Source: Bacteroidales bacterium (GTDB lineage: Bacteria > Bacteroidota > Bacteroidia > Bacteroidales > Lentimicrobiaceae). From it: a stretch of DNA of 49,580 nucleotides. This document shows, piece after piece, positions 8,801-16,494 of this stretch. The notes below the pieces were generated by a model. The model had not been told where the DNA came from. It saw only the letters and a list, made by a program, of their open reading frames with translations, and did no database searches. The DNA is taken from the NCBI GenBank assembly GCA_022837485.1, contig JALHHH010000033.1:1-49580 (forward strand), written 5' to 3'. Positions within the stretch are counted from its first letter, which is position 1. Each line of letters starts with the position of its first letter. The position numbers were made by a program, and so were the translations under genes.

Positions 8801-9265
8801 ATGTCAACAACAGAAGCACTCGTAAAAGAGCTGGTTGAAAAAAACGGCAGAACCCGCAACAGCCTCATGCCGGTTCTACAGGGTATTGTCCAACAGGAGC
8901 ATTTCCTGTCGGAAGAAGCATTAATATGTGTAGCTAAAGAACTTGACCTCTCTGCGGCAGATGTTTACGGCACAGCATCATTTTACACATTTCTCGACAC
9001 TGTGCCCAGGGGAAAGAATATTATCAGGGTATGCAAGACCATAACCTGTCATATGAAAGGAAAGGATGAAGTGATCAAGGCGATCAGTAATGCGCTGAAG
9101 ATCAAAGTGGGTGAAACCACACACGACAACAAGTTCACTCTTCTGTCGGCCAATTGTCTGGGCTGGTGCCACAAAGGGCCTGTTATGCTTATTAACGACG
9201 AGGTATTTCCTGAGCTAACGCCTCAGAAAGCACTGGAAATTGTCGAAGAATATGCAAAGAAGTAA
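8801..9265 (+). CDS. hydC: [FeFe]-hydrogenase subunit HydC, set 1 (NuoE-like [2Fe-2S] protein)
   Basis: 154 residues of the NuoE/HydC family: an N-terminal helical bundle followed by a thioredoxin-like [2Fe-2S] domain with ligands Cys78, Cys83, Cys119 and Cys123 (spacing C-x4-C ... C-x3-C). In trimeric NAD-linked hydrogenases this subunit sits against HydB and takes part in electron transfer between NAD(H) and the iron-sulfur chain. It is the first gene of hydC1-hydB1-hydA1, with gaps of 40 and 74 bases to and between the next genes, behind two Rex-type operators. A second, divergent copy lies at the end of set 2. Confidence 0.92.
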   Translation: MSTTEALVKELVEKNGRTRNSLMPVLQGIVQQEHFLSEEALICVAKELDLSAADVYGTASFYTFLDTVPRGKNIIRVCKTITCHMKGKDEVIKAISNALKIKVGETTHDNKFTLLSANCLGWCHKGPVMLINDEVFPELTPQKALEIVEEYAKK

Positions 9266-9305
9266 ATATTGAACCAATTGGTCACAATCCTTAAATCAAG
9301 TTCAA

Positions 9306-10472
9306 ATGGAAAATAACTTAAAAAAAGTTGACATCATATTTGAGGACAGCGATAAGTGTGCTCCTCTTAAGGTTTTGGAAAAAACTCTGAAACGTACTGC
9401 CGATGACATCATTCTCGATCTGATCGATAGTGGTCTTAAGGGCCGTGGAGGTGCCGGTTTCCCTACCGGGCTGAAGTGGAAATTCACCCGCAACGAAACC
9501 AGCGACGTTAAGTATGTAATATGCAATGCCGACGAGGGCGAACCGGGTACATTCAAAGACAGGGAAATTCTGGACAGGGTACCTGAAAAAATATTTACCG
9601 GAATGGCTATTTGCGGTTACGTTGTCGGGGCTAAAGAAGGGTACATATATCTTCGGGGCGAATACAACTTTCTGCTTAAAGGTCTTTTAAAAAAACTGAG
9701 CGACTTCAATGCAGCCCTGAAAAAACTTAACGTCGATTTCCAGATTTACTTCAAATCGGGTTCCGGCGCTTATGTTTGCGGTGAAGAGAGTGCGCTGTTC
9801 GAATCCATGGAAGGCAAGCGCGGAGAACCCAGGAACAAGCCCCCCTACCCTACGGTTGCCGGATACAACAGCAAACCCACGGTTATTAATAACGTAGAGA
9901 CCCTGGTATACACTACGATGATTTGCCACATGGGTCCTGAAAAGTTCAAAGCGTTGGGAACCAGCGACTCGAGGGGATCAAAAGTATTTTCAGTTTCAGG
10001 AGATACTCCCATCCCGGGAATTTATGAACTCGAACTTGGCATGCCCTTGCATGATTTTGTAAACGAATTCGGCGACGGCGACACAAAAGCTGTTCAGGTT
10101 GGAGGCGCTTCGGGTCATTGCGTACCCCGCAAAAAATTCAACGACACCATCATCGGCTTCGAAGGAATACCTACCGGAGGTTCGATGATGATCTTCAACA
10201 GCTCGCGCTCAATGTATAACGTTCTTCACGACTATCTCGAATTCTTTGCCGAAGAATCCTGCGGACAATGCACCCCCTGCAGGGTTGGCTGCCAGCAATT
10301 ACTGAAAGGCATCGAAGCCGTAAAACGCGGAGAGCGTCCGCCTGCTTATCTTGATGACCTTAAAAAACTGACCGGCACCATGAAAATCGCTGCAAAATGC
10401 GGACTCGGACAATCGGTCGGAAACCCCTTTAATTCGATCATCGACAATTTCAGGGAGGAAATCATTTACTAG
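9306..10472 (+). CDS. hydB: [FeFe]-hydrogenase subunit HydB, set 1, short NuoF-like form
   Basis: 388 residues: only the NuoF core. FMN is bound through GRGGAGFPTG (47-56), and the NADH site lies in the CNADEGEPGTFKDRE segment (73-87). One [4Fe-4S] cluster has ligands Cys319, Cys322, Cys325 (SCGQCTPC) and Cys365. The usual HydB of bifurcating hydrogenases, such as the copy at 16906, is about 600 residues because of an N-terminal thioredoxin-like [2Fe-2S] domain and a C-terminal two-cluster ferredoxin domain. Both are absent here, and the frame starts and stops cleanly, so this is not a broken gene. It should accept or donate electrons from NAD(H) to HydA1; the lack of the C-terminal domain argues against bifurcation. 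Confidence 0.92.
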   Translation: MENNLKKVDIIFEDSDKCAPLKVLEKTLKRTADDIILDLIDSGLKGRGGAGFPTGLKWKFTRNETSDVKYVICNADEGEPGTFKDREILDRVPEKIFTGMAICGYVVGAKEGYIYLRGEYNFLLKGLLKKLSDFNAALKKLNVDFQIYFKSGSGAYVCGEESALFESMEGKRGEPRNKPPYPTVAGYNSKPTVINNVETLVYTTMICHMGPEKFKALGTSDSRGSKVFSVSGDTPIPGIYELELGMPLHDFVNEFGDGDTKAVQVGGASGHCVPRKKFNDTIIGFEGIPTGGSMMIFNSSRSMYNVLHDYLEFFAEESCGQCTPCRVGCQQLLKGIEAVKRGERPPAYLDDLKKLTGTMKIAAKCGLGQSVGNPFNSIIDNFREEIIY

Positions 10473-10546
10473 TAATTGAAACGGACTAATCTGCAGGCTG
10501 TAATTCTGCAGAAAATCCCAGAAAAAACCTAAAAGCAAGCGAAATC

Positions 10547-12340
10547 ATGAGCAAATATCTCGTAAACCTTAAGATAAACAACATGCCTGTCGCGGTGGAA
10601 GAAGGCACAACGATTCTTGAGGCAGCAAAAAAACTGAATTTCAGAATTCCCACCCTATGCAATCACCCGGACCTCTCGGTTGCCGGTAACTGCCGAGTGT
10701 GCGTGGTAGAAGTGAAAGGTGCCAGACTGCTGGCAGCTTCGTGTGCAACTCCTGTTTCGGAGGGTATGGAAGTTTTTACTAACAGCGAAAAGGTAAGAAA
10801 AGCGCGCAAACACATTGTTGAACTTCTACTTTCGGAACATAATGCCGATTGTACCAAGTGCTTCAAGAACGGTCACTGCGAATTGCAGGAACTTGCCAGT
10901 GAATATCGAATCGGTGATCATGTTTTCCTCGATCTTGTAACGCCGGAAAGCATGATTCAGGACATCTCATCACCCTCTATTGTAAAAGATGACAGCAAAT
11001 GTATCCGCTGTCAGCGATGTGTACGCACCTGTGCCGAACTTCAGGGCGTCAGTGCCTTAGCAGTTGTTAATAAAGGTGATCATCAGAAAATATCCACATT
11101 TCTCAACAAACCTTTGCATGAGGTAGTATGTACCAACTGCGGACAATGCATAAATCGTTGTCCTACCGGTGCACTTACCGAACGTAATTACATTGAGGAA
11201 GTCTGGAATGCAATCTACGATCCGTCGAAGTTTGTAGTAGTACAAACTGCTCCTGCAACCCGTATTGCCCTCGGCGAAGACCTTGGAGTACCGGTTGGAG
11301 AGCGTGTGACCGGCAAGATGGTTTCAGCACTTAAAAAACTCGGATTCAACAAGGTGCTCGACACCGACTTTACTGCCGACCTTACCATTATGGAAGAAGG
11401 AACAGAGTTGCTGACCCGGCTGAAAAAAGCCCTTGTTGATAAAGACGAGAAGACTGTGCTTCCCATGATGACTTCCTGTTCACCGGGATGGATCAAATTC
11501 CAGGAACACATGTACTCCGATATGCTGGATAATCTATCTACATGCAAGTCGCCGCAGCAGATGTTCGGCGCAGTAGCCAAAACCTACTATGCCGATAAAA
11601 TCAACATTAAAGCACAGGACATGATTGTGGTCTCCATTATGCCCTGTGTTGCGAAAAAATTTGAATGTGAGCGTCCTGAAATGCGCGACAGCGGATACCA
11701 GGATGTGGATTATGTACTCACCACCCGAGAACTGGCTATGATGATCAAACAAGCCGGAATTGATTTCCATAAACTGGATGAGGATCATTACGACAGCATC
11801 CTGGGAGAATCAAGCGGCGCAGCAGTAATCTTCGGAGCAACAGGTGGTGTTATGGAAGCGGCACTTCGCACAGCTTATGAAATAGTTACCGGCCGGGAAG
11901 TCCCCTTTACTAATCTTAACATTCAGCCCGTCAGGGGGATGGAAGGCATTAAGGATGCAACCATCAAAATCAAGAATGTAAAACCCGAATGGAGCTTCCT
12001 GGAAGGTGTGGACCTGCATGTTGCAATTGCTCACGGACTAGCCAATGCACGCCAGCTGATGGAAAAGGTGCGGCGCGGAGAAGCTGTCTATCATTTTATT
12101 GAAGTTATGGGTTGCCCGGGCGGCTGCCTTGGAGGTGGCGGACAACCAATCCCGACCTCTCCGGAAATCCGGAAAAAGAGGGCTGAGGCCATTTATTCGG
12201 AAGATGAGGAAATGCCCATCCGCAAGTCACATGAAAATCCGGAAGTACTGGAAATTTACAAAGAGTTTCTGGGTGAACCCTTAAGCCATAAATCGCACGA
12301 TTTATTGCATACGCATTATAAGCCGAGAAAACGGTACTAG
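10547..12340 (+). CDS. hydA: [FeFe]-hydrogenase catalytic subunit HydA, set 1
   Basis: 597 residues. N-terminal [2Fe-2S] domain (Cys38, 49, 52, 66), a His-Cys3 [4Fe-4S] site (His98, Cys102, 105, 111), two ferredoxin clusters (Cys152-162 and Cys195-205), then the H-cluster domain. H-cluster motifs: L1 TSCSPGW (Cys311, Ser312), L2 MPCVAKKFE (Cys367) and L3 EVMGCPGGC (Cys523, Cys527). L1 normally reads TSCCPxW; here the second Cys is Ser, unlike the paralogue at 18713. The C-terminal small-subunit-like tail (RKSHENP ... LLHTHY) is fused, as usual for the type. It reduces protons to H2 or the reverse, with electrons from NADH via HydB1. Maturases HydEFG are not in the window. Confidence 0.94.
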   Translation: MSKYLVNLKINNMPVAVEEGTTILEAAKKLNFRIPTLCNHPDLSVAGNCRVCVVEVKGARLLAASCATPVSEGMEVFTNSEKVRKARKHIVELLLSEHNADCTKCFKNGHCELQELASEYRIGDHVFLDLVTPESMIQDISSPSIVKDDSKCIRCQRCVRTCAELQGVSALAVVNKGDHQKISTFLNKPLHEVVCTNCGQCINRCPTGALTERNYIEEVWNAIYDPSKFVVVQTAPATRIALGEDLGVPVGERVTGKMVSALKKLGFNKVLDTDFTADLTIMEEGTELLTRLKKALVDKDEKTVLPMMTSCSPGWIKFQEHMYSDMLDNLSTCKSPQQMFGAVAKTYYADKINIKAQDMIVVSIMPCVAKKFECERPEMRDSGYQDVDYVLTTRELAMMIKQAGIDFHKLDEDHYDSILGESSGAAVIFGATGGVMEAALRTAYEIVTGREVPFTNLNIQPVRGMEGIKDATIKIKNVKPEWSFLEGVDLHVAIAHGLANARQLMEKVRRGEAVYHFIEVMGCPGGCLGGGGQPIPTSPEIRKKRAEAIYSEDEEMPIRKSHENPEVLEIYKEFLGEPLSHKSHDLLHTHYKPRKRY

Positions 12341-12358
12341 AACCAACATTAACCATTT

Positions 12359-12390
12359 AAGGAGGATGGCATGAGCCATCCTCCTGTTGT
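12359..12390 (+). terminator. Terminator after hydA1
   Basis: A perfect 11-bp stem, AGGAGGATGGC and GCCATCCTCCT, with a 4-base loop 20 bases after the hydA1 stop. The downstream stretch (GTTGTTTGA) is only moderately U-rich. It separates set 1 from the sensory block. Confidence 0.7.
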
Positions 12391-12470
12391 TTGACAGAAT
12401 TGGCAACTATTGATTAAGTACCTAAATAAAAGCGCTTTAAGACACCTTAATTAGAATGATTATAAATTTA

Positions 12471-12488
12471 TTGTTATTTTACTAACAA
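12471..12488 (+). promoter_or_regulatory. Rex-like box 3, upstream of the sensory/hydrogenase-2 operon
   Basis: TTGTTATTTTACTAACAA is an 18-base palindrome with outer half-sites TTGTTA and TAACAA. It differs from the Rex consensus by one base in each half. It lies 22 bases before the -33 element. Confidence 0.55.
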
Positions 12489-12505
12489 TGTGAATTTATT
12501 AACAG
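12488..12505 (+). promoter_or_regulatory. Rex-like box 4, abutting box 3
   Basis: ATGTGAATTTATTAACAG: half-sites ATGTGAA and TTAACAG around a 4-base spacer, each one base away from a Rex half-site. It shares its first base with box 3 and ends 5 bases before the -33 element. Confidence 0.45.
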
Positions 12506-12510
12506 AAAAG

Positions 12511-12541
12511 TTTGTCAGTGATTTTTTATTGCGTAATTTTG
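12511..12541 (+). promoter_or_regulatory. Bacteroidota-type promoter of the sensory/hydrogenase-2 operon
   Basis: TTTG at 12511-12514, a 19-base spacer, then TAATTTTG at 12534-12541: an exact match to TTTG-N19-TAnnTTTG. Transcription would start near 12547, which rules out a GTG start at 12490 for the next gene. Confidence 0.8.
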
Positions 12542-12666
12542 CACCATCAAAAATCACGGACCGAATGCCGGATCAACAGTTGATTGAAAATCTTATTCCG
12601 GAAGAACTTTGCCCGGATTCAGTCATAAAACAGTTAACACGCGAAAGCGCACTTAATAACAGAAGA

Positions 12667-13011
12667 ATGAAACTCAGGGAAGTTGTTGAATTGCTCAATG
12701 CAAAAGTGGTTTCAGGCGAAGACCAGCTGAATGCTGAAGTAGAATTTGCTTTTGCCTCAGATCTAATGAGTGATGTACTGACCCTGGAAACGGACAATCT
12801 TCTGCTGTTGACCGGCCTGGCCAATCTTCAGACCATCCGTACGGCAGAGATGTCTGACATTAATAAAATAATTTTTGTTCGAAGGAAAAAGGCTACTGAT
12901 GAAATGATTAAACTGGCCGCTGATAATGATATGATCCTCATTGAGTGTGACTACTCCATGTTCAAAACCAGCGGTATGTTGTTCGGATCAGGGCTCAAAC
13001 CCGTATATTAA
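12667..13011 (+). CDS. DRTGG-domain protein 1 of the hydrogenase sensory block
   Basis: 114 residues from the ATG giving MKLREVVELLNAKVVSGED. This start is chosen because the paralogue at 14834 begins at the same place in the fold (MKIKDIAEKLNLRIVSG). The frame is open further upstream, and an ATG at 12565 would add 34 residues and still lie after the predicted transcription start, so a longer form is possible. DRTGG domains are small alpha/beta modules found next to CBS domains and in phosphotransacetylase-like proteins; they are thought to bind a ligand, but none is established. First gene of a block that includes an H2-sensor-like protein. Confidence 0.7.
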   Translation: MKLREVVELLNAKVVSGEDQLNAEVEFAFASDLMSDVLTLETDNLLLLTGLANLQTIRTAEMSDINKIIFVRRKKATDEMIKLAADNDMILIECDYSMFKTSGMLFGSGLKPVY

Positions 13012-13022
13012 TAACTCCTGTG

Positions 13023-13439
13023 ATGCATTTCGAGTTTCAGATCGAAGGCGGTAATTTTTCCAAAGCAGGTGCTGCTTCCAGTCAGCTGAAGAAAATTCTT
13101 AAACAGCTGAACGTGGATGTGAGAGTCATCAAACGGGTGGTTGTTGCCCTCTATGAGGCAGAGGTCAACATAGTAGCCCATGCCTGGGAAGGAATTATTT
13201 ACATCGACATCGATACCGAAAAAATTGAAATGAAGCTGGTAGATAAGGGCCCTGGCATTGCCGACATTGAGTTGGCGATGCAGCAGGGTTATTCCACTGC
13301 TTCACAGGAAGTCAGAGAAATGGGCTTCGGAGCCGGCATGGGGCTTCCAAACATCAAAAACAACAGCGACCTGCTGAAAATTACTTCTGAAGTCGGCACT
13401 GGCACCACGGTTGCAATGACCGTATACTTAAACAGTTAA
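13023..13439 (+). CDS. Anti-sigma-factor-type serine kinase / HATPase (RsbW-like)
   Basis: 138 residues starting at the ATG after an in-frame GTG. It is a stand-alone GHKL ATPase domain of the RsbW/SpoIIAB type: N-box ALYEAEVNIVAHA with the catalytic Glu and Mg-binding Asn (about 42-55), G1 box VDKGPGIAD, and G2 box GFGAGMGLPNIK. Such proteins phosphorylate an anti-anti-sigma partner or bind a target directly. No STAS-domain partner is adjacent, so the target is unknown. The gene lies between a DRTGG protein and the HydS-like H-cluster protein, which suggests it passes on a hydrogen or redox signal. Confidence 0.82.
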   Translation: MHFEFQIEGGNFSKAGAASSQLKKILKQLNVDVRVIKRVVVALYEAEVNIVAHAWEGIIYIDIDTEKIEMKLVDKGPGIADIELAMQQGYSTASQEVREMGFGAGMGLPNIKNNSDLLKITSEVGTGTTVAMTVYLNS

Positions 13440-13451
13440 TCCCCTATAGCA

Positions 13452-14831
13452 ATGGAACACAACACTTTTCACCATGCACTCAAGATCCGGGAAGATCTGT
13501 GTATCGGCTGTTCCCATTGCATGAACGTGTGCCCGACCGAAGCCATCCGGGTTAAACACGGCAAGTCGGTTCTGTATGATGACCGCTGCGTTGACTGCGG
13601 GGAGTGCTTTCGGGTTTGTCCGGTAAGTGCCATCATTATCGATCAGGACGATTTCAGCAGAATTTTCGATTATAAATACCGTGTTGCGCTCCTGCCTTCG
13701 GTATTTACTGGGCAGTTTCCGGAGGATGTGTCGCTGAGGCAAATTCACAGCGTGTTACTGGAGCTCGGATTTACGCATGTATTTGAAGTGGAAAACGGGG
13801 TGGAGATACTTGCAGAGGCGATCAAAGCTTATGCTTCCAGACACTCCGACAAAAAGCCGCTGATTTCATCGTTCTGTCCTGCTATCGTTCGTCTGATCCA
13901 GGTAAAATTCCCTTCTCTGGTCGACAATATTATGCCGTTGAAACCACCTCTCGACATTTCTGCTATTCACATTCGGAAATCACTGAAACGACAGGGTGCC
14001 GCGGATGAGGAAACAGGAATTTTTTACGTAACACCCTGTGCCGCAAAAATTGCAGCCATCAAGGATCCCGTTGGTGACCCCGACTCCCCCATAACCGGTG
14101 TCATTAACATGGACATCCTGTTCAGCAAGGTGTTCCGTCAGGTTAAGCAACGCAATCAGCAGAGCTGTGCTCTTCCTGTAAGTGCGCCCCTTTCGGGAAA
14201 AGAAATTTGCTGGTCTCTTACAAACGGTGAGTCGGCCTGGATTGAAGGCCGTTCCCTTGCCATCGACGAAATCCATAATGTAATTGAATTTCTCGAAAAG
14301 CTTGAAAACGAAGAAATTACTGATATAGACTTTCTGGAACTCAGGGCCTGTGACGAGAGTTGTGCCGGCGGAGTGCTTACCATCAGCAACCGCTTCCTAA
14401 CCGCAGAACGGCTCAGGAATCACATCGATAATTACAGGACCGATGACGAAAATCCGCATCCGGATGCCATCACTCCCATCAGCGAAAGCAGGGATCATCT
14501 CCTTAAAAAAGTAGAAATCAGAAGCAAAATCTCCCCCAGATCAATCATGAAACTGGATGAGAATATGGCGGAAGCCATGCGCAAGATGGAAAAAGTTAAC
14601 CGCATTATGCAGCTGCTCCCGATGGTAGATTGCGGCATTTGCGGAGCGCCTACCTGCCAGTCTCTTGCTCAGGACATTGCGCTCGGAAATGCCTCCATTA
14701 ATTATTGTATCTTTATTCAAAAGATACTTGAACAGAAGGGCGAACTCAGTCTGGAGGAAACCGTTGCCATCATGCAGGAGATCTGGGGTTTTGGCAAAAC
14801 CAACAAATACAGGGATCTTAAAGGAATTTAA
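13452..14831 (+). CDS. HydS-like putative H2 sensor: ferredoxin + H-cluster domain + Fes [4Fe-4S] domain
   Basis: 459 residues. Two ferredoxin clusters (Cys17-27, Cys46-56), an [FeFe]-hydrogenase H-cluster domain (about 75-330), and a C-terminal Fes-type cluster (CGICGAPTC, Cys394, 397, 402, with Cys419). The four H-cluster ligands are kept: Cys142 (SSFCPAIVRLI), Cys196 (TPCAAKIAA), Cys300 and Cys304 (RACDESC). Residues used for fast catalysis are changed: the proton-relay Cys before Cys142 is Phe141, the Met and Glu of MPCxxKxxE are Thr194 and Ala202, and the GGG of L3 is lost. Known sensory [FeFe]-hydrogenases show changes at the same places, so sensing of H2 or redox state is more likely than turnover. 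No PAS domain is present; output would pass to neighbouring proteins. Confidence 0.85.
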   Translation: MEHNTFHHALKIREDLCIGCSHCMNVCPTEAIRVKHGKSVLYDDRCVDCGECFRVCPVSAIIIDQDDFSRIFDYKYRVALLPSVFTGQFPEDVSLRQIHSVLLELGFTHVFEVENGVEILAEAIKAYASRHSDKKPLISSFCPAIVRLIQVKFPSLVDNIMPLKPPLDISAIHIRKSLKRQGAADEETGIFYVTPCAAKIAAIKDPVGDPDSPITGVINMDILFSKVFRQVKQRNQQSCALPVSAPLSGKEICWSLTNGESAWIEGRSLAIDEIHNVIEFLEKLENEEITDIDFLELRACDESCAGGVLTISNRFLTAERLRNHIDNYRTDDENPHPDAITPISESRDHLLKKVEIRSKISPRSIMKLDENMAEAMRKMEKVNRIMQLLPMVDCGICGAPTCQSLAQDIALGNASINYCIFIQKILEQKGELSLEETVAIMQEIWGFGKTNKYRDLKGI

Positions 14832-14833
14832 CT

Positions 14834-15169
14834 ATGAAGATTAAAGACATTGCAGAAAAACTAAACCTCCGAATTGTTTCCGGAGCCAACGGACTCGACC
14901 GGGAAGTTATTAACGGATATTCATCCGATCTCCTGAGCGACGTTATGGGAAGCGCTCAGGCAGGCGAACTCTGGATTACCCTCCAGACGCATAAAAATGT
15001 GATGGCTATTGCCTCACTTAAAGATCTTGCAGGCATCATACTGGTGAAAGGCTTTAAACCCGATCCCGACATGGAAGAACAAAGCAACGAAGAGGACATA
15101 ACGGTGCTGGTTACCGATGACGATACGTTTACCATCAACGGGAAATTATACAAGCTTTTAAAGGGATAA
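14834..15169 (+). CDS. DRTGG-domain protein 2 of the hydrogenase sensory block
   Basis: 111 residues, the second copy of the small DRTGG-like protein, starting 2 bases after the HydS-like gene. It aligns end to end with the protein at 12667: MK[IL]-[KR]-x-[IV] at the start, SDLLSDVM near 35-42 (SDLMSDVL in copy 1) and an ATP-grasp-like hydrophobic core. An acidic insertion (DPDMEEQSNEED) is present only here. Function unknown; two copies around one sensor suggest a heterodimer or two binding partners. Confidence 0.75.
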   Translation: MKIKDIAEKLNLRIVSGANGLDREVINGYSSDLLSDVMGSAQAGELWITLQTHKNVMAIASLKDLAGIILVKGFKPDPDMEEQSNEEDITVLVTDDDTFTINGKLYKLLKG

Positions 15170-15179
15170 TAAAAACGAG

Positions 15180-15917
15180 ATGAAGGAATTCAGGGCTGAC
15201 CTTCACATACATACCGTACTGTCACCCTGCGGAAGCCTGGAAATGAGTCCGCGGAACATTGTACGGGAAGCCCTGAAAAAAAAGATTGACATCATTGGCA
15301 TCACCGATCACAACTCAACCCGGCAATGCCGGATGGTAGCGCTGGAGGCGGATAAGGCAGGCCTCACCGTTTACACCGGAGTTGAGATCACGACCAGGGA
15401 GGAAGTTCACTGCCTTGCGTTCTTTGAAACATTTGACATTCTGGAGCAATTTCAGGAATATCTCGACGAACACCTTCCAGAAATTAAAAACGATCCGGAC
15501 AGGTTCGGATATCAGGTAGTTGTTGATGAAAACGAAAACATCGTTTACGAGGAACCGAAGCTTCTGATATCGGGTTTATCTAATGGGATTGATCAGATCG
15601 GCGAAAAAGTAAGGAGTTTAAACGGTTTGTTTATCCCTGCTCACGTCAACCGGCCAAAGTTCAGTCTTATAAGTCAGCTCGGTTTTATACCGCCCGATCT
15701 GAAGGCCGATGCTCTTGAGCTTTCGAGACACACAAGTAAGGAAGAATTTGTCGAACAATTCCCATACTTAGTCCGGCGAACCTTTGTAAGGGGTTCCGAT
15801 GCACATTGTCCGGAAGATATTGGAACAGCTTTCACACGGATAAAGATGGAAAACGTCTCATTCGAAGAGTTCAGACTGGCTCTTTCAGGGTCCGGCGGAA
15901 GGGAGGCCAGGTTATGA
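15180..15917 (+). CDS. PHP-domain phosphoesterase
   Basis: 245 residues of the polymerase-and-histidinol-phosphatase family, close to the TrpH/YciV type. Metal-binding motifs: DLHIHTVLSPCG at about 7-18 (Asp7, His9, His11), GITDHNS near residue 40, Glu in the VEITTREEVHCLAFF segment, PAHVNRP in the middle and GSDAHCPEDIG near the C-terminus. Family members hydrolyse phosphate esters or oligonucleotide ends with two or three metal ions. Similar PHP genes are known beside sensory hydrogenases, and this one may remove a phosphate in the relay. Its stop overlaps the next start (ATGA). Confidence 0.85.
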   Translation: MKEFRADLHIHTVLSPCGSLEMSPRNIVREALKKKIDIIGITDHNSTRQCRMVALEADKAGLTVYTGVEITTREEVHCLAFFETFDILEQFQEYLDEHLPEIKNDPDRFGYQVVVDENENIVYEEPKLLISGLSNGIDQIGEKVRSLNGLFIPAHVNRPKFSLISQLGFIPPDLKADALELSRHTSKEEFVEQFPYLVRRTFVRGSDAHCPEDIGTAFTRIKMENVSFEEFRLALSGSGGREARL

Positions 15918-16465
15918 TGAAAGACTTTGCCATGCACATCATGGATATTGTTCAAAATTCAATTTCTGCCGGAGCTTCGCAGATCTCGGTAACGATTACC
16001 GAATCGGAGGCCGACGACAGTCTGAAGCTGGTAATTACCGATAACGGGAAAGGAATTCCGGCTGCAATGCTTGAAAAGGTCACGGATCCTTATACTACAA
16101 GCCGGACCACCCGAAAAGTTGGTCTGGGTTTGCCTCTGCTTAAACAACATGCGGAGTCGACCGGCGGACATTTAAGCATCGCCTCTGAAGTAGGGAAAGG
16201 TACGGTGGCAGAAGCAAGCTTTGGCTTAAGTCATCTCGACCGTCAGCCGCTGGGCGATGTTGCCGGGACTATCGTATTGCTGGCAGCGGCGAATCCCGAA
16301 AGGAGATTTATTTACCGGCATACTACTCCTTATGGAAGTTACACCTTTGATACAGACGAGGTGAATGAAGTGCTCGAAGGAATGTCAATCTCAGAAGCTC
16401 CTGTAATACGGTTTCTGAGAGAAATGATTGAAGAAAACCTTAAAGAAATTAAGATTTCAGGATAA
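15914..16465 (+). CDS. HATPase-domain protein 2 (histidine-kinase-like ATPase without DHp domain)
   Basis: 183 residues from the ATG that overlaps the PHP stop codon; the frame is open further upstream inside the PHP gene, but that is a shadow. GHKL motifs: N-box HIMDIVQNSISAG (about 8-20), G1 TDNGKGIP, G2 GLGLPLLKQHAESTGG. The usual Glu of the N-box is Asp or Gln here, so kinase activity is uncertain. There is no phospho-acceptor helix or receiver domain. A C-terminal 70-residue region with a FIYRHTTPYGSYTF beta-hairpin recalls no family I recognise. It probably works with the PHP protein and the HydS-like sensor. Confidence 0.8.
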   Translation: MMKDFAMHIMDIVQNSISAGASQISVTITESEADDSLKLVITDNGKGIPAAMLEKVTDPYTTSRTTRKVGLGLPLLKQHAESTGGHLSIASEVGKGTVAEASFGLSHLDRQPLGDVAGTIVLLAAANPERRFIYRHTTPYGSYTFDTDEVNEVLEGMSISEAPVIRFLREMIEENLKEIKISG

Positions 16466-16494
16466 AAATCAACACCAAACAAAATTTAAAACAC

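Noticed and set aside
12490..12666. N-terminal extension of the first DRTGG protein from a GTG
   Set aside because: The predicted transcription start near 12547 is downstream of the GTG, and the paralogue lacks such an extension. An ATG at 12565 remains possible.
15806..15913. Longer start of the second HATPase protein
   Set aside because: It overlaps the PHP gene, and the ATGA overlap gives a natural start with the family's normal N-terminus.
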